Below are positions 49,517-60,171 of a DNA stretch of 64,000 nt, one piece after another. This DNA is from Sphingomonadaceae bacterium 3R27E2-A. GTDB taxonomy: Bacteria; Pseudomonadota; Alphaproteobacteria; Sphingomonadales; Sphingomonadaceae. The stretch lies in contig SCNT01000010.1 of the NCBI GenBank assembly GCA_005503165.1, positions 1-64,000 on the forward strand. The letters are read 5' to 3'. Both the position numbers and the translations under genes were made by a program. The notes under the pieces were generated by a model that was not told the DNA's origin, searched no databases, and saw only the letters and a list, made by a program, of their open reading frames with translations. Position 1 is the stretch's first letter. Each line of letters opens with the position of its first letter.

Positions 49517-51184
49517 TCAGAGGCTCGGAAGGTCGAGGCCTTTTTCGCGCGCGCAGTCGATCGCGATGTCGTAACCCGCGTCGGCGTGGCGCATCACCCC
49601 GGTGCCGGGATCGTTCCACAACACGCGTTCGAGCCGCTTGGCCGCCTCGGGGGTGCCGTCGGCGACAATCACCATGCCGCTGTGCTGCGAATAGCCCATG
49701 CCGACCCCGCCGCCGTGGTGCAGCGACACCCAGGTCGCACCCGAGGCGGTGTTGAGCAGCGCGTTGAGCAAGGGCCAGTCCGAGACCGCGTCGGTGCCGT
49801 CCCTCATCGCCTCGGTCTCGCGGTTGGGCGAGGCGACCGAGCCCGAATCGAGATGGTCGCGGCCGATCACCACCGGCGCCTTGAGCTCGCCCGACGCGAC
49901 CATCGCGTTGAACGCAAGGCCCAGCCGGTGGCGGTCGCCGAGCCCCACCCAGCAGATGCGCGCGGGTAGCCCCTGGAAACGGATACGCTCGCGCGCCATG
50001 TCGAGCCAGTTGTGGAGATGCGCATTGTCGGGCAGCAACTCCTTCACCTTGGCATCGGTCTTGTAAATATCCTCGGGATCGCCTGACAGCGCGGCCCAGC
50101 GAAACGGGCCGCCCCCGCGGCAGAAGAGCGGACGAACATAAGCGGGAACGAAGCCGGGGAAGTCGAAGGCGTCGCTCACGCCCTCGTCGAAGGCGACCTG
50201 GCGGATATTATTGCCATAATCGACCACCGGCAGCCCCGCCGCCTTGAAATCGAGCATCGCGCGGACGTGCACCGCCATCGAGGCCTTGGCCGCCGCGGCG
50301 ACCGCCGCGGGATCGCTCTCGCGCTTAGCGAACCAGGTGTCGAGCGTCCAGCCCTGCGGCAGGTAGCCGTTGACCGGGTCGTGCGCCGAGGTCTGGTCGG
50401 TGACGAGGTCGGGGCGCACCCCGCGCCGCACCAGTTCGGGATAGACGTCGGCGGCGTTACCGAGCAGGCCCACCGACACTGGCGTTTTGGCGTTCGTGAC
50501 GATTTCGAGCGCCTCGTCGAGGCTGGTCGTCATGCGGTCGACATAGCCGGTTTCGATCCGCATCTCGATCCGGCTCGGCTGGCATTCCACCGCGAGGCAC
50601 GACGCGCCCGCCATCGTCGCGGCGAGCGGCTGCGCCCCGCCCATGCCACCGAGACCCGCGGTGAGGATCCATTTGCCCGACAGGTCGCCGCCATAATGCT
50701 GGCGCCCCGCCTCGACGAAGGTCTCGTAGGTGCCCTGCACGATCCCCTGGCTGCCGATATAGATCCAGCTGCCCGCGGTCATCTGCCCGTACATCATCAG
50801 CCCGGCCTTATCGAGCTCGTGGAAATGCTCCCAATCGGCCCATTTGGGCACGAGGTTCGAGTTGGCGAGCAGCACGCGCGGCGCGTCGGCGTGGGTCTTG
50901 AATACCCCGACGGGCTTGCCCGACTGGATCAGCAGCGTCTCGTCGCCTTCGAGGCGCTTCAGCGTTTCGACGATCCGGTCGTAGCTTTCCCAGTCGCGCG
51001 CGGCGCGGCCGATGCCGCCATAGACGACCAGTTCCTGCGGCGCCTCGGCAACGCGCGCGTCGAGATTGTTCATCAGCATGCGCAGCGGCGCTTCGGTCAG
51101 CCAACTCTTGGCGGACAGCTCGGGGCCGGTCGCGGCGCGGATGTGGCGGCTGTTGTCCAGTCGCTGGTTGAGGGCTCGGGTCAT
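49517..51184 (-). CDS. hutU: Urocanate hydratase
   Basis: A 555-residue enzyme, normal length. Converts urocanate to imidazolonepropionate (second step of histidine breakdown) using tightly bound NAD. NAD site [17 protein letters not shown]; active-site Cys in [24 protein letters not shown] overlap with hutG. Last gene of the leftward hut operon. Confidence 0.97.
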   Translation of the reverse strand: MTRALNQRLDNSRHIRAATGPELSAKSWLTEAPLRMLMNNLDARVAEAPQELVVYGGIGRAARDWESYDRIVETLKRLEGDETLLIQSGKPVGVFKTHADAPRVLLANSNLVPKWADWEHFHELDKAGLMMYGQMTAGSWIYIGSQGIVQGTYETFVEAGRQHYGGDLSGKWILTAGLGGMGGAQPLAATMAGASCLAVECQPSRIEMRIETGYVDRMTTSLDEALEIVTNAKTPVSVGLLGNAADVYPELVRRGVRPDLVTDQTSAHDPVNGYLPQGWTLDTWFAKRESDPAAVAAAAKASMAVHVRAMLDFKAAGLPVVDYGNNIRQVAFDEGVSDAFDFPGFVPAYVRPLFCRGGGPFRWAALSGDPEDIYKTDAKVKELLPDNAHLHNWLDMARERIRFQGLPARICWVGLGDRHRLGLAFNAMVASGELKAPVVIGRDHLDSGSVASPNRETEAMRDGTDAVSDWPLLNALLNTASGATWVSLHHGGGVGMGYSQHSGMVIVADGTPEAAKRLERVLWNDPGTGVMRHADAGYDIAIDCAREKGLDLPSL

Positions 51185-51969
51185 GGGCGTCCTTTCGCAA
51201 AATCGAGCACCGCGGCGAGGATGCGGGTGAGGTCGATGCGCAGCCCGGCGGCGCGGTCGGCCTCCCACGCCGGAGCATGGCCATCGGCGAGCGGGCCTTC
51301 GTCGAGATAGGCGCGCATCGCGGTCTCCATCTGGATCGCGTGCACGCCGCCCTCGGGCTGGCCATAGTGGCGCGTCGTCCAGCCGCCGCGGAAACGGCCG
51401 TTGAGCACCGACCAGCGCGGCCCGCATTCGGCCATCACAGCGTCGCTGAGCGCGATATCGCAGGTCGCGCCATTGTCGGTGCCGACATTGAGTTCGGGCA
51501 ATTCGCCGTCGAACAGGCGCGGCACGACGCCGCGGATCGAGTGGCAGTCGTAAAGCACGACGCGCGGATGGCGCGCGCGCAGCCGCTCGATCTCGTTGGC
51601 GAGCGCGGCGTGATAGGGCTGGTGGTAGGCGACCCGTCGCGCTTCGACATCCGGAGAGGCGCCTTCCTTGTAGAGCGGCTCGCCATCGAAAGTCTCGGTC
51701 GGGCAAAGCCCGGTCGTCGCCTGCCCCGGATAGAGCGAGGCGCCCGAGGGGTCGCGGTTGCAGTCGACGACGCTGCGCGAAATGTCGGTCCACACGAAGG
51801 TCGCATCGACAAGACCGTCGTAGAGGCGGCGGATATGCCAGTCGGTGTCGAGCAGCGCGAGCTCGCGCGAACGGAATGCGGGCAGATATTCGTCGGGAAT
51901 GTCCGTCCCGCCGTGCGGGAAAGCGAGGATCAGCGGCGTGTCCGCACGCTCGACATGGAGCCAGCTCAT
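51181..51969 (-). CDS. hutG: N-formylglutamate deformylase
   Basis: A 262-residue metal amidohydrolase. [30 protein letters not shown] and [14 protein letters not shown] carry the family signatures, with likely zinc ligands in HGG and DCH. Hydrolyses N-formylglutamate to glutamate and formate, the last step of the HutF route. The ATG overlapping the hutH stop (ATGA) is chosen over one four codons earlier. Confidence 0.93.
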   Translation of the reverse strand: MSWLHVERADTPLILAFPHGGTDIPDEYLPAFRSRELALLDTDWHIRRLYDGLVDATFVWTDISRSVVDCNRDPSGASLYPGQATTGLCPTETFDGEPLYKEGASPDVEARRVAYHQPYHAALANEIERLRARHPRVVLYDCHSIRGVVPRLFDGELPELNVGTDNGATCDIALSDAVMAECGPRWSVLNGRFRGGWTTRHYGQPEGGVHAIQMETAMRAYLDEGPLADGHAPAWEADRAAGLRIDLTRILAAVLDFAKGRP

Positions 51970-53486
51970 GACGTGATCCATGGCAGTTCGCCGACCATGT
52001 CGATCAGCTTCCCGGTACGGACCAGGTCCTGCGCCGCCGCGATATCGGGCGCCATATGGCGATCCTCGTCGAGCGTCGGCACATAAGCGCGGAGCAGGCC
52101 ACGCACGCGTTCGATCGCCGCGCTCGATTTCAACCCGCCGTGGAAGTCGCATCCCTGCCCGCCCGCGAGCAGTTCGATCGCCAGGATCGCATCGACGTTG
52201 ATCGCCATCTCGATGAGCCGCCGCGCGCCATGCGCCGCCATCGACACATGATCCTCCTGGTTCGCCGAGGTCGGGATCGAATCGACGCTGGCGGGATAGG
52301 CGCGCTGCTTGTTCTCCGAAACCAAAGCCGCGGCGGTGACCTGCGGGATCATGAAGCCCGAATTGAGCCCCGGCCTGGCGACGAGGAAGGCGGGCAGCCC
52401 CGACAGCGCGGGATCGACGAGCATCGCGGTGCGGCGTTCGGACAGGCTGCCGATCTCACACAAAGCCATCGCGATCATGTCGGCGGCGAAGGCGACGGGC
52501 TCGGCGTGGAAATTGCCGCCCGACAGAGCTTCATCGGTCTCGGGGAAGATCAGCGGATTGTCGGAGACGCCGTTGGCCTCGACCAGCAGCGTCGCGGCCG
52601 CCTGCCGCAGCAGGTCGAGCACGGCGCCCATCACCTGCGGCTGGCAGCGCAGGCAATAGGGGTCCTGCACGCGGACGTCGCCGAGAACGTGGCTGGCGCG
52701 GATTTCCGACCCTTCCATTAGCGAAGCGAGCGCCGCGGCGGTCTCGATCTGCCCTCTGTGGCCGCGCAGCGCATGAATGCGCGGGTCGAACGGCGTGTCC
52801 GATCCCTTGGCGGCGTCGGTCGCGAGGATGCCGGTGACGAGCGCGCTGCGGTAAAGCCGCTCGGCCTCGAACAACCCGGCGAGCGCATAGGCGGTCGAGA
52901 ATTGCGTGCCGTTGAGCAGCGCGAGGCCTTCCTTGGGGCCGAGGACCAGCGGTTCGAGCCCGGCATCGGCGAGCGCGAGCGCCGCGGGTCCGCGCGCGCC
53001 ATCGACGAAGATTTCGCCCTCGCCGATCATCGCCGCCGCCATATGCGACAGCGGCGCGAGGTCGCCCGAGGCGCCGACCGAACCCTGCGCGGGGATCACC
53101 GGGATCAGGTGGCGATCGATCATCGCCTCGAGCAGGTCGATCGTCGCCGGATGAACGCCCGACGCGCCGCGCGCGAGGCTCGCGAGCTTGAGCGCCATCA
53201 TCAGCCGCGCGATCGGCACCGGCATCGGCGCGCCGACACCCGCGGCATGGCTGAGCACGATATTGCGCTGGAGCGTTTCGAGGTCGTCGGCCTCGATCCG
53301 CACCGACGCGAGTTTGCCGAAGCCGGTGTTGATCCCGTAGACCGCCTCCCCTTTCGACAGGATGCGCTCGACCGCCGCCGCGCTCTCGGCGATGGCGGCG
53401 CGGCATTCAGCGGCCAGCCGCACCGGTGCGCCGGCATAGATCTCGCGCCACTCGGCGAGGCCGATCGAGCCGGGGGTCAGGTGCAT
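51966..53486 (-). CDS. hutH: Histidine ammonia-lyase
   Basis: A 506-residue enzyme, standard length. The MIO cofactor comes from Ala-Ser-Gly in [27 protein letters not shown] at the start and [16 protein letters not shown] near the end are conserved. Removes ammonia from histidine to give urocanate. AAGGA upstream of ATG; its start overlaps the end of hutI by 10 nt. Confidence 0.97.
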   Translation of the reverse strand: MHLTPGSIGLAEWREIYAGAPVRLAAECRAAIAESAAAVERILSKGEAVYGINTGFGKLASVRIEADDLETLQRNIVLSHAAGVGAPMPVPIARLMMALKLASLARGASGVHPATIDLLEAMIDRHLIPVIPAQGSVGASGDLAPLSHMAAAMIGEGEIFVDGARGPAALALADAGLEPLVLGPKEGLALLNGTQFSTAYALAGLFEAERLYRSALVTGILATDAAKGSDTPFDPRIHALRGHRGQIETAAALASLMEGSEIRASHVLGDVRVQDPYCLRCQPQVMGAVLDLLRQAAATLLVEANGVSDNPLIFPETDEALSGGNFHAEPVAFAADMIAMALCEIGSLSERRTAMLVDPALSGLPAFLVARPGLNSGFMIPQVTAAALVSENKQRAYPASVDSIPTSANQEDHVSMAAHGARRLIEMAINVDAILAIELLAGGQGCDFHGGLKSSAAIERVRGLLRAYVPTLDEDRHMAPDIAAAQDLVRTGKLIDMVGELPWITS

Positions 53487-54664
53487 AATCCGTCCTTGAT
53501 GCGGGTGTGAAGCGGGTTGAAGCCGATGCGGTAGACGAGTTCGGCCGGTTCGGTGGTGTTCCAGATGGCGAGGTCGGCCGCCTTGCCGGGTTCGAGCGTG
53601 CCGATCTCGCCCTGCAGCCGGAGCGCGCGCGCGGCGTTGACCGTGACCGCGCGCAGACATTCGGTCACCGACAGGCCGAACAGCGTCGCACCCATGTTGA
53701 GCACCAGCAGCAGCGAGGTGGTAGGCGAGGTGCCGGGGTTGCAATCGGTGGCGAGCGCCATCGATACGCCGGCATCGCGCAGCGCCGCGACCGGCGGCTT
53801 CCTCGTCTCGCGCATGAAGTAGAAGGCGCCGGGCAGCAGTACCGCGACGGTCCCTGCCTCGGCCATCGCGACGATGTCGGAGGCATCGATATGCTCGAGA
53901 TGGTCGGCCGACAGCGCCTTGTACGAGGCAGCCAGGCTGGCGCCGGCGAGGTGCGACAATTGCTCGGCGTGGAGCTTCACCGGCAGGCCGGCGGCCTTGG
54001 CCGCGTCGAAGACGCGGGCGATCTGATCGGTCGAGAAGCCGATGCCTTCGCAGAAACCGTCGACCGCATCGGCGAGGCCGACCGCGGCGGGGATGATCTC
54101 GTCGCAAACCAGGTCGACATAAGCGTCGGGGTTTTCGCGATACTCGGGCGGCACGGCATGCGCCGCAAGCAAAGTGGTCGCGATGCGAACGGCACGCGCC
54201 TCGCCGAGCGCCCGCGCGGCGCGGAGCATCTTGATTTCGTCGTCTTTCGTCAGGCCGTACCCCGACTTGATCTCGATCGTGGTGATACCCTCGGCGAGCA
54301 GCGCGTCGAGGCGCGGCAGTGCGCTGGCGACCAGCGCCGCCTCGTCCATCGCTCGCGTCGCGCGCGTCGTCGAGACGATGCCGCCGCCCGCGCGCGCGAT
54401 CTCCTCATAGGTCGCGCCTTCGAGCCGCATCGCCCATTCGTTGGCGCGGCTGCCGCCGTGGACGAGATGGGTGTGGCAATCGATCAGGCCGGGGGTAATC
54501 AGCCGGTCTTCGCAGTCGACCACCTCGTCCGCAGCGGGCGCTTTGTCGGCGGGGCCGACCCATGCGATTCGCCCGCCCTGCACCCCGATCGCGCCTCGCT
54601 CGACCAGTCCCAGCCCGTCGCCGGTGATCGTCGCGAGTCGCGCATTGGTCCAGAGTCGATCCAT
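53477..54664 (-). CDS. hutI: Imidazolonepropionase
   Basis: A 395-residue amidohydrolase. Metal site [65 protein letters not shown]. Opens imidazolonepropionate to formiminoglutamate. First gene of the hutIHGU operon; the start lies 23 nt from the palindromic operator. An upstream in-frame ATG exists, inside the operator region. Confidence 0.96.
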   Translation of the reverse strand: MDRLWTNARLATITGDGLGLVERGAIGVQGGRIAWVGPADKAPAADEVVDCEDRLITPGLIDCHTHLVHGGSRANEWAMRLEGATYEEIARAGGGIVSTTRATRAMDEAALVASALPRLDALLAEGITTIEIKSGYGLTKDDEIKMLRAARALGEARAVRIATTLLAAHAVPPEYRENPDAYVDLVCDEIIPAAVGLADAVDGFCEGIGFSTDQIARVFDAAKAAGLPVKLHAEQLSHLAGASLAASYKALSADHLEHIDASDIVAMAEAGTVAVLLPGAFYFMRETRKPPVAALRDAGVSMALATDCNPGTSPTTSLLLVLNMGATLFGLSVTECLRAVTVNAARALRLQGEIGTLEPGKAADLAIWNTTEPAELVYRIGFNPLHTRIKDGLCT

Positions 54665-54687
54665 GAGGCCAACTTGCCAGCCTGGAT

Positions 54688-54707
54688 TATTATGTCTAGA
54701 CATAATA
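54688..54707. promoter_or_regulatory. Perfect 20-bp palindrome, candidate HutC operator
   Basis: TATTATGTCTAGACATAATA is identical to its reverse complement. It lies in the 64-nt gap between the divergent hutI and hutF starts, in an unusually AT-rich spot. HutC is encoded in the hutF operon, and GntR/UTRA regulators bind such palindromes; urocanate would release it. Confidence 0.75.
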
Positions 54708-54728
54708 TAGGGCAGGTGGGAGCGAGGC

Positions 54729-56078
54729 ATGACGATACTCTGGTTCGAACGGGCGCTCCTTCCCGATGGCTGGGCCGAAAACGTCCGCGTGGCGCTTGAT
54801 GCCGGGCGGATTGCCGCGGTCGAGACCGGCGCCACACCGCTGCCCGGCGACGCGCGCCACGCCATCGCCCTCCCCGGCCTCGCCAACCTCCATTGCCACG
54901 GCTTCCAGCGCGGCATGGCGGGCCTTTCGGAGACGCGCGGGCGCCCCGACGACGATTTCTGGAGCTGGCGCGAGATCATGTATCGCTTCCTCGACCGGCT
55001 GACGCCCGGGGATATCGCCGCGATCAACGCGCTCGCTTACGTCGAGATGATGGAGAGCGGCTTCACCCGCGTCGCCGAATTCCACTATCTGCACAACGAC
55101 GCCGAGGGACGCCGCTACGCGGATCCTGCCGAGATGGCGGCCGCGGTGGTCGCGGCGGCGGACGAAAGCGGCATCGGTCTTACCCTGCTCCCCGTCTTCT
55201 ACGCGCACGGCGATTTCGGCGGTGCGCCGCCCGCGCCGGGACAGCGGCGTTTCCTGTCCGACATCGACGGCTTTGCGAAGCTCGCCGAGGCGAGCCGTGC
55301 GAAGCTGCCCGCCGATGCCGCTTTCGGGATTGCGCCGCACTCGCTCCGGGCGGTGACCGCCGAAGAACTGACCGCGATTCTACCCCTCGCCGATGGCGGA
55401 CCGGTGCATATCCACGCCGCCGAACAGATGCGCGAGGTGGAAGCGTCTCTCAAATGGAGCGGCCAGCGCCCCGTCGAATGGCTGCTGAACAATGTCGAGG
55501 TCGATGCGCGCTGGTGCCTCGTCCATGCGACGCACCTGACCGAGTCCGAATGCGACCGCCTCGCTGCGAGCGGCGCGGTCGCGGGGCTTTGTCCGGTGAC
55601 CGAGGCCAATCTCGGCGACGGCATCTTCCCCGCGGACCGCTATCTGGCAGGGGGCGGCGCCATCGGCATCGGCACCGATTCGAACGTCCTGATCGACGCC
55701 GCGGGCGAGCTCCGCGCCCTCGAATATAGCCAGCGCCTCCGCGACCGCCGCCGTGCGATGCTCGGCAGCGAGGCAATCCCGTCGATCGGCGAGCGGCTGT
55801 TCCGCGAGGCGCTTGCCGGCGGCGCGCGGGCGGCGGGCGCAGGGACCGGCATCGCGGTTGGCCAGCCCGCCGACCTCTTCACGCTCGCCGCGAACGATCC
55901 CGCCTTCGCCGGTGCCCATGACCGAACACTTCTCGACCGCTGGATCTTCGCGGCGCGCGCGCCGGCAATCGACAGCGTGTGGCGTGCCGGGAGGCGATGG
56001 GTCGCCGGCGGGCGCCATGTCGCGCGCGATACCGTCGCCGCGCGCTATCGCTCGGCGGTCGAAGCCCTGCTCGCATGA
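54729..56078 (+). CDS. hutF: Formimidoylglutamate deiminase
   Basis: A 449-residue amidohydrolase. [33 protein letters not shown], and [20 protein letters not shown] are HutF signatures. Converts formiminoglutamate to N-formylglutamate and ammonia, feeding HutG; so this organism uses the five-step pathway. Faces the operator and is coupled to hutC by ATGA. Confidence 0.96.
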   Translation: MTILWFERALLPDGWAENVRVALDAGRIAAVETGATPLPGDARHAIALPGLANLHCHGFQRGMAGLSETRGRPDDDFWSWREIMYRFLDRLTPGDIAAINALAYVEMMESGFTRVAEFHYLHNDAEGRRYADPAEMAAAVVAAADESGIGLTLLPVFYAHGDFGGAPPAPGQRRFLSDIDGFAKLAEASRAKLPADAAFGIAPHSLRAVTAEELTAILPLADGGPVHIHAAEQMREVEASLKWSGQRPVEWLLNNVEVDARWCLVHATHLTESECDRLAASGAVAGLCPVTEANLGDGIFPADRYLAGGGAIGIGTDSNVLIDAAGELRALEYSQRLRDRRRAMLGSEAIPSIGERLFREALAGGARAAGAGTGIAVGQPADLFTLAANDPAFAGAHDRTLLDRWIFAARAPAIDSVWRAGRRWVAGGRHVARDTVAARYRSAVEALLA

Positions 56079-56734
56079 GCTTCGACGCGCGCATCCGCGC
56101 CGCGATCGAGGGCGACATCCGCAGCGGCGCGCTGCGCCCCGGCGATCGCTTGCCGTCCGAGCACGAGCTCGCCGCATACCACGGCTGTTCGCGCGCGACG
56201 GTGAGCAAGGCGATGGCGGCGCTGCACCACGCCGGGCTGATCGAACGGCGGCGCAAGGCGGGCAGCTTCGTCGCCGACCAGCATGTCCATTCGGCGGTGC
56301 TCGAGGTACCCGACCTCGAACAGCTGATCGCCGCGCGCGGTCACGCCTATCGCTGGTTATGCCGGACACGGCGGCATGCGGGACAGGAACTGCACGTCGA
56401 AGGGCTTCATTTCGAGAACGACACCCCCCTCGCCTTCGAGACCCGCGCAATCACGGTCGCGACCGTCCCCGACGCCGCGGCCGAAAGCTTCGCCGAGGTC
56501 GCGCCGGGCACCTGGCTGCTCGCGCATATCCCCTGGACATCGGCGCGTCACCGCATCCTCGCGGCAGGCGCCACCCCCGACGAGGCCAAAGCGCTCGACG
56601 TCCCCGCCGGCACCGCTTGCCTGATCCTCGAGCGCAGCACCTGGCGCGGCGACGCGCCCGTCACGCGGGTGCGGCAGGTGTTCCGCGGCGACATGTTCGA
56701 CATGGTCGCGCATTTCGAACCTAGCCGAACCTAG
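56075..56734 (+). CDS. hutC: Histidine utilization repressor, GntR family
   Basis: A 219-residue regulator. N-terminal winged helix (LRPGDRLPSEHELAAYHGCS, RATVSKAMAALHHAGLIERR) and C-terminal UTRA effector domain (FENDTPLAFETRAI; ILERSTWRGDAPVTRVRQVF). Represses hut genes until urocanate binds; as part of the hutF operon it is probably autoregulated through the palindrome upstream. Its last 4 bases overlap the convergent exonuclease gene. Confidence 0.93.
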   Translation: MSFDARIRAAIEGDIRSGALRPGDRLPSEHELAAYHGCSRATVSKAMAALHHAGLIERRRKAGSFVADQHVHSAVLEVPDLEQLIAARGHAYRWLCRTRRHAGQELHVEGLHFENDTPLAFETRAITVATVPDAAAESFAEVAPGTWLLAHIPWTSARHRILAAGATPDEAKALDVPAGTACLILERSTWRGDAPVTRVRQVFRGDMFDMVAHFEPSRT

Positions 56735-57177
56735 CGTGTTATCCGCGCTTCCCACGCCAGCACCGTTGCACGGAGCGCCATCGCGTCATGCAGCGCATTG
56801 TGCGGTACCGCGCTCGGCACGCCGGGTCCGATGATGTCGGGGTCGACCAGTTCGAAGCGGATGCTGCGCACCGGCTTCATATGGCCCGGCCCCGTGATCA
56901 GCAGCCGCGCTGCGAGCGCGATATCCTCGGGCCAGTCGGCGACGAGCAAGGGCGCGGGATCGTTCATCAGATAGGCTGCGAACCGATCGCGGACCGCCTC
57001 GCGCGACTGCGGCTCGACGCCAAGCACCGGCAGTGCGTTGGCCTTTACCCATTCGGTCGGCTCGTCGATCGCGATCGCCGCATAGAAGGGCGCCCACGCG
57101 GTATCCTCGGGCACGAGCGCGATGGATATCAGTTCGCCGCAGAAGCCGTTGAATTCGGTGTCGAGGAAATAGCGCAT
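56731..57177 (-). CDS. 3'-5' exoribonuclease, Rv2179c-like (DEDDh)
   Basis: A 148-residue RNase-H-fold exonuclease. FLDTEFNGFCGELISIALV (catalytic Asp/Glu), VADWPEDIALAARLL, and HNALHDAMALR (His and Asp) give the DEDDh set. Length matches the compact Rv2179c-like family. Probably trims RNA 3' ends. Convergent with hutC; starts 43 nt after tRNA-Ser on the same strand. Confidence 0.82.
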   Translation of the reverse strand: MRYFLDTEFNGFCGELISIALVPEDTAWAPFYAAIAIDEPTEWVKANALPVLGVEPQSREAVRDRFAAYLMNDPAPLLVADWPEDIALAARLLITGPGHMKPVRSIRFELVDPDIIGPGVPSAVPHNALHDAMALRATVLAWEARITR

Positions 57178-57219
57178 CGCCCGGGTCTAGCGGGTGGATG
57201 GCGGCAGACAAGGACCAGG

Positions 57220-57310
57220 TGGCGGAGACGGAGGGATTCGAACCCTCGGTACGGTTCCCCGTACGACGCTTTAGCAAAGCGTTGGTTTCAGCCACTCACC
57301 CACGTCTCCG
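57220..57310 (-). tRNA. tRNA-Ser(GCT)
   Basis: A 91-nt class II tRNA with CCA encoded. Acceptor CGGAGAC / GTCTCCG, anticodon loop with GCT (CTTTGCTAAAG), a long variable arm (GTACGGGGAACCGTAC), and T loop TTCGAAT. Reads AGC/AGU codons. Confidence 0.95.
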
Positions 57311-57556
57311 CATGGTCCATCGCGCTAACGACAGGCTGGCCTAGGCGGGTCGCTATAGCCAGCCGTCTCGCGCCCCGCAACGCCTAACATTGCCCTTTTC
57401 GACGCCGAAGCATCAGCCGATCGTGTGACGGGATTCGGTCTGGCGTAAAATCGACTCGGGTCATCGCCGGTTCATTGCCCGCACGCCAATCGGGGAGTCA
57501 TGGTAAACCGTGCCGGACAGGGTTTCGCGTCCACGGCCCGAGATTTGGGGGATATT

Positions 57557-58327
57557 ATGCGTTCATCGATCACCAACTTCGTCCTGGCGGCGGCCGCGTC
57601 GTTCGGCCTCGCGCTGTCGGCGCTGCCCGCGACGGCGCAGATGACCGAGATCGATCCCAACACCGCGATCGACGCCGACCTCAACAATCCCGCCCCGCCG
57701 CCTCCGCCTGCCACCGACACGACGACCGGCAACGACACGTCTTACGACAGCGACCTGGCGACCGGCGACGATCAGGTGACCGTTACCAGCGACACCACGG
57801 TCGCGCCCGATGCCGCCACCGTCGCCAACACCGCACCGCCGGGCACGACCTACAAGAAGGACGATCTGATCGGCGCGGCCGAGGGCGTATTCGGCAAGGG
57901 CGCGCAAGGGCTCGCCGGGCTGATCGAGGATGTGCTCAAGAAACAGGGCGAACCAAATGCCTATATCGTCGGACGCGAGGCCGGCGGCGCGCTCGTGCTC
58001 GGGTTGCGCTACGGCTCGGGCACTTTGTTCCACAAGATCGAGGGCGAAAAGCCCGCATACTGGACCGGCCCGTCGATCGGCTTCGACGCCGGCGCCAACG
58101 CCGGCAACACCTTCGTGCTCGTCTACAACCTCTTCGACAGCGAAGACCTTTACAAGCGCTACCCCGCGGGCGAAGGCGCCGCCTATCTCGTCGGCGGCTT
58201 CAACGCCTCTTACCTGCGCCGCGGCGACGTCGTGCTGATCCCGATCCGCGTCGGCGTCGGCGCGCGGCTGGGCGCCAATGTCGGCTATATGAAGTTCCGC
58301 AAGAAGCAGAACTGGCTGCCCTTCTGA
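57557..58327 (+). CDS. DUF1134 / EipA-like envelope protein
   Basis: A 256-residue exported protein. The start is set at MRSSITNFVLAA with GGGGGA upstream; signal peptide ~1-28 (ending PATAQ). A disordered Pro/Thr/Asp-rich region (~30-95) precedes the DUF1134 domain: LVLGLRYGSGTLFHKIEGEK, YWTGPSIGFDAGANAGNTFV, VGYMKFRKKQNWLPF. EipA of Brucella, same family, is needed for envelope integrity. A terminator follows. Confidence 0.85.
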   Translation: MRSSITNFVLAAAASFGLALSALPATAQMTEIDPNTAIDADLNNPAPPPPPATDTTTGNDTSYDSDLATGDDQVTVTSDTTVAPDAATVANTAPPGTTYKKDDLIGAAEGVFGKGAQGLAGLIEDVLKKQGEPNAYIVGREAGGALVLGLRYGSGTLFHKIEGEKPAYWTGPSIGFDAGANAGNTFVLVYNLFDSEDLYKRYPAGEGAAYLVGGFNASYLRRGDVVLIPIRVGVGARLGANVGYMKFRKKQNWLPF

Positions 58328-58362
58328 GGTTCGGTTCCCAGAGCGCCATCCCCCGGCGCTCG

Positions 58363-58392
58363 AAGCCCGCGCCCGATCGGCGCGGGCTTTTT
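58363..58392 (+). terminator. Terminator of the EipA-like gene
   Basis: AAGCCCGCGCC / GGCGCGGGCTT perfect 11-bp stem, loop CGATC, followed by T5, 35 nt after the stop codon. Confidence 0.92.
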
Positions 58393-58435
58393 CGTGGGCG
58401 GGAAAGGTGAGTTTCGGGCGGTTGCGGACATTGAT

Positions 58436-58549
58436 CTCCCCTCCCTGCAAGGGAGGGGGTGGGGGTGGGTAACCGCCGAAGGCGGTGCTCTTATTCTTGC
58501 TCGCTGCGCTCGCTACCCACCCCTAACCCCTCCCTAAAAGGGAGGGGAA
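58436..58549. repeat. Intergenic inverted-repeat element
   Basis: The two ends are inverted versions of each other: TCCCCTCCCTGCAAGGGAGG with GTGGGGGTGGGTA on the left, TACCCACCCCTAACCCCTCC with CTAAAAGGGAGGGGA on the right. Each end also folds on itself. The centre has CCGCC/GGCGG. Structure and place, between convergent genes, suggest a dispersed palindromic repeat family. Confidence 0.75.
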
Positions 58550-58684
58550 TGGCTTAAACCCACCCCAAAACGGGCATCGCCTTTAAATAAGGCTTTCCTA
58601 CATTATTCTGCCGTGCCAGCCTTCACACGACTCGTTCAAACGGTGGACAAGAGCGCGCAATGCACAAATCGGAGCGCGCACTGG

Positions 58685-58704
58685 ACTGAACTTTACTGAA
58701 CTTT
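58685..58704. repeat. Tandem 10-bp repeat
   Basis: ACTGAACTTT occurs twice with no spacer. The rest of the 420-nt gap between the EipA-like gene and apt (58328-58747) holds the terminator, the inverted-repeat element and no gene I can support. Confidence 0.6.
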
Positions 58705-58747
58705 GGAGCGTCACGCGGCGTTTGCGCCGAGCGGAAGAGTGCCGCAC

Positions 58748-59302
58748 TCAATCCCCGTCGAAGGCGATCAGCGTCTCGCACGCCAGCCCCGCGGCGGCGA
58801 GCCGCTCCGACCCGCCGAGATCGGGGAGGTCGATCACGAACAGCGCCGCCGCCACCTCGGCGCCGACATTGCGCATCAGCGCGGCCGTCGCGAGGATCGT
58901 GCCGCCGGTCGCGAGCAGGTCGTCGACCAGCACGACGCGATGACCCGGCAGCACCGCGCCTTCGTGCAGTTCCAGCCGGTCGCTGCCATATTCGAGCTCG
59001 TAATCGACGCCGATGGTGACGCCGGGCAGCTTCCCCGCCTTGCGCACCGGAACGAGGCCCAAGCCCATCATCGCCGCCATCGCGGCGCCGAACAGGAAAC
59101 CGCGCGCCTCGACCGCGACGATCAGGTCGGGGCGGTATTCGGCCGCTCGAACGGCCAAACGCCGCGCGGCTTCGGAAAAGCCGGCGGCGTCACCGATCAG
59201 GGTCGTAATGTCGCGGAACTGGATGCCCGGCTTCGGAAAGTCCGGGATCGTGCGGACAAGCGCCGCGAGGTCCAGCTCGGGAGCGGGAGGAAGGGCGATC
59301 AT
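58748..59302 (-). CDS. apt: Adenine phosphoribosyltransferase
   Basis: A 184-residue purine-salvage enzyme, standard length. PRPP motif VVLVDDLLATGGT, FPKPGIQFRDITTLI at the start, and EARGFLFGAAMA. Converts adenine plus PRPP to AMP. Starts 25 nt after the cytochrome c1 stop, so it is probably read with the bc1 operon. Confidence 0.96.
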   Translation of the reverse strand: MIALPPAPELDLAALVRTIPDFPKPGIQFRDITTLIGDAAGFSEAARRLAVRAAEYRPDLIVAVEARGFLFGAAMAAMMGLGLVPVRKAGKLPGVTIGVDYELEYGSDRLELHEGAVLPGHRVVLVDDLLATGGTILATAALMRNVGAEVAAALFVIDLPDLGGSERLAAAGLACETLIAFDGD

Positions 59303-59327
59303 GACTGACGCGCCCTTCCCTGCCCGA

Positions 59328-60140
59328 TCAATGCTTCTTGTCGGCCCAGATGTTGCGGTACGACAAATAGGTCAGCGTAGTGAAAATCGCGATGAAGAGC
59401 AGCACGGCCCAGCCGGTCCACACGCGCTTCACCAGATTGGGTTCGGCGGTCCAGACCAGGAAGGCGGTGACGTCGCGCGCCATATGCTCAACATCGTTCT
59501 TGCTGCCGTCGGCGAAGGTCACCTGACCGTCGTTCAGCGGCTTGGCCATCGCGAGGTTCAGGTTCGCGAAATAGGGGTTGAAGTGCAGCCCGGTACCCGG
59601 CTGAAGCTCCTTGGGCAGGTTCTTCGGCGGGTTCTGGTAGCCGGTCAGCAGCGAATAGACATAGTCCTTCCCGCCTTCGCGCGCCTTGGTGATCAGCGAC
59701 AGGTCCGGCGGCAGCGCGTTGTTGTTCGCGGCGCGCGCGGCGACTTCGTTCGGATACGGCGACGGGAAATGGTCCGACGGCAGGCCGGTGCGCGTCGCCG
59801 GCTCGCCGGTGTCGGGGTTGATCGACGGGATATTGTCATAGCTCTTGGCGAAGCTCTTTACCTGGCCTTCGGTATAGCCGAAGTCCGCGATGTTGCGGAA
59901 GGCGACGAGATTCAGGCTGTGACAGGCCGAGCAGACCTCCTTGTACACCTGCATCCCGCGCTGCAGCTGGGCCTTGTCCCAATGGGGGAACAGGCCATCG
60001 CTGCTGAGCGCGAGGTGGCGCGGGTGCTTATGGAACTCGTGCGACGCGTTGGGCTCATTCTTGAGCGGCGTCGTGAAGATCGCGAGCACCAGCGCGGCGA
60101 TGAAGCCGAGGCCGACGAGAAAACCGAGCGGGCGAACCAT
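59328..60140 (-). CDS. petC: Cytochrome c1 of the bc1 complex
   Basis: A 270-residue protein: N-terminal membrane or signal segment (LGFLVGLGFIAALVLAIF), heme motif CSACH (~69-73), and a C-terminal anchor (AVLLFIAIFTTLTYLSYRN). Carries electrons from the Rieske cluster to soluble or membrane cytochrome c. GGAG upstream of ATG; third gene of petABC. Confidence 0.95.
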   Translation of the reverse strand: MVRPLGFLVGLGFIAALVLAIFTTPLKNEPNASHEFHKHPRHLALSSDGLFPHWDKAQLQRGMQVYKEVCSACHSLNLVAFRNIADFGYTEGQVKSFAKSYDNIPSINPDTGEPATRTGLPSDHFPSPYPNEVAARAANNNALPPDLSLITKAREGGKDYVYSLLTGYQNPPKNLPKELQPGTGLHFNPYFANLNLAMAKPLNDGQVTFADGSKNDVEHMARDVTAFLVWTAEPNLVKRVWTGWAVLLFIAIFTTLTYLSYRNIWADKKH

Positions 60141-60171
60141 GGCTGTATCAGCTCCTGTTAAAGTCCGGCGC

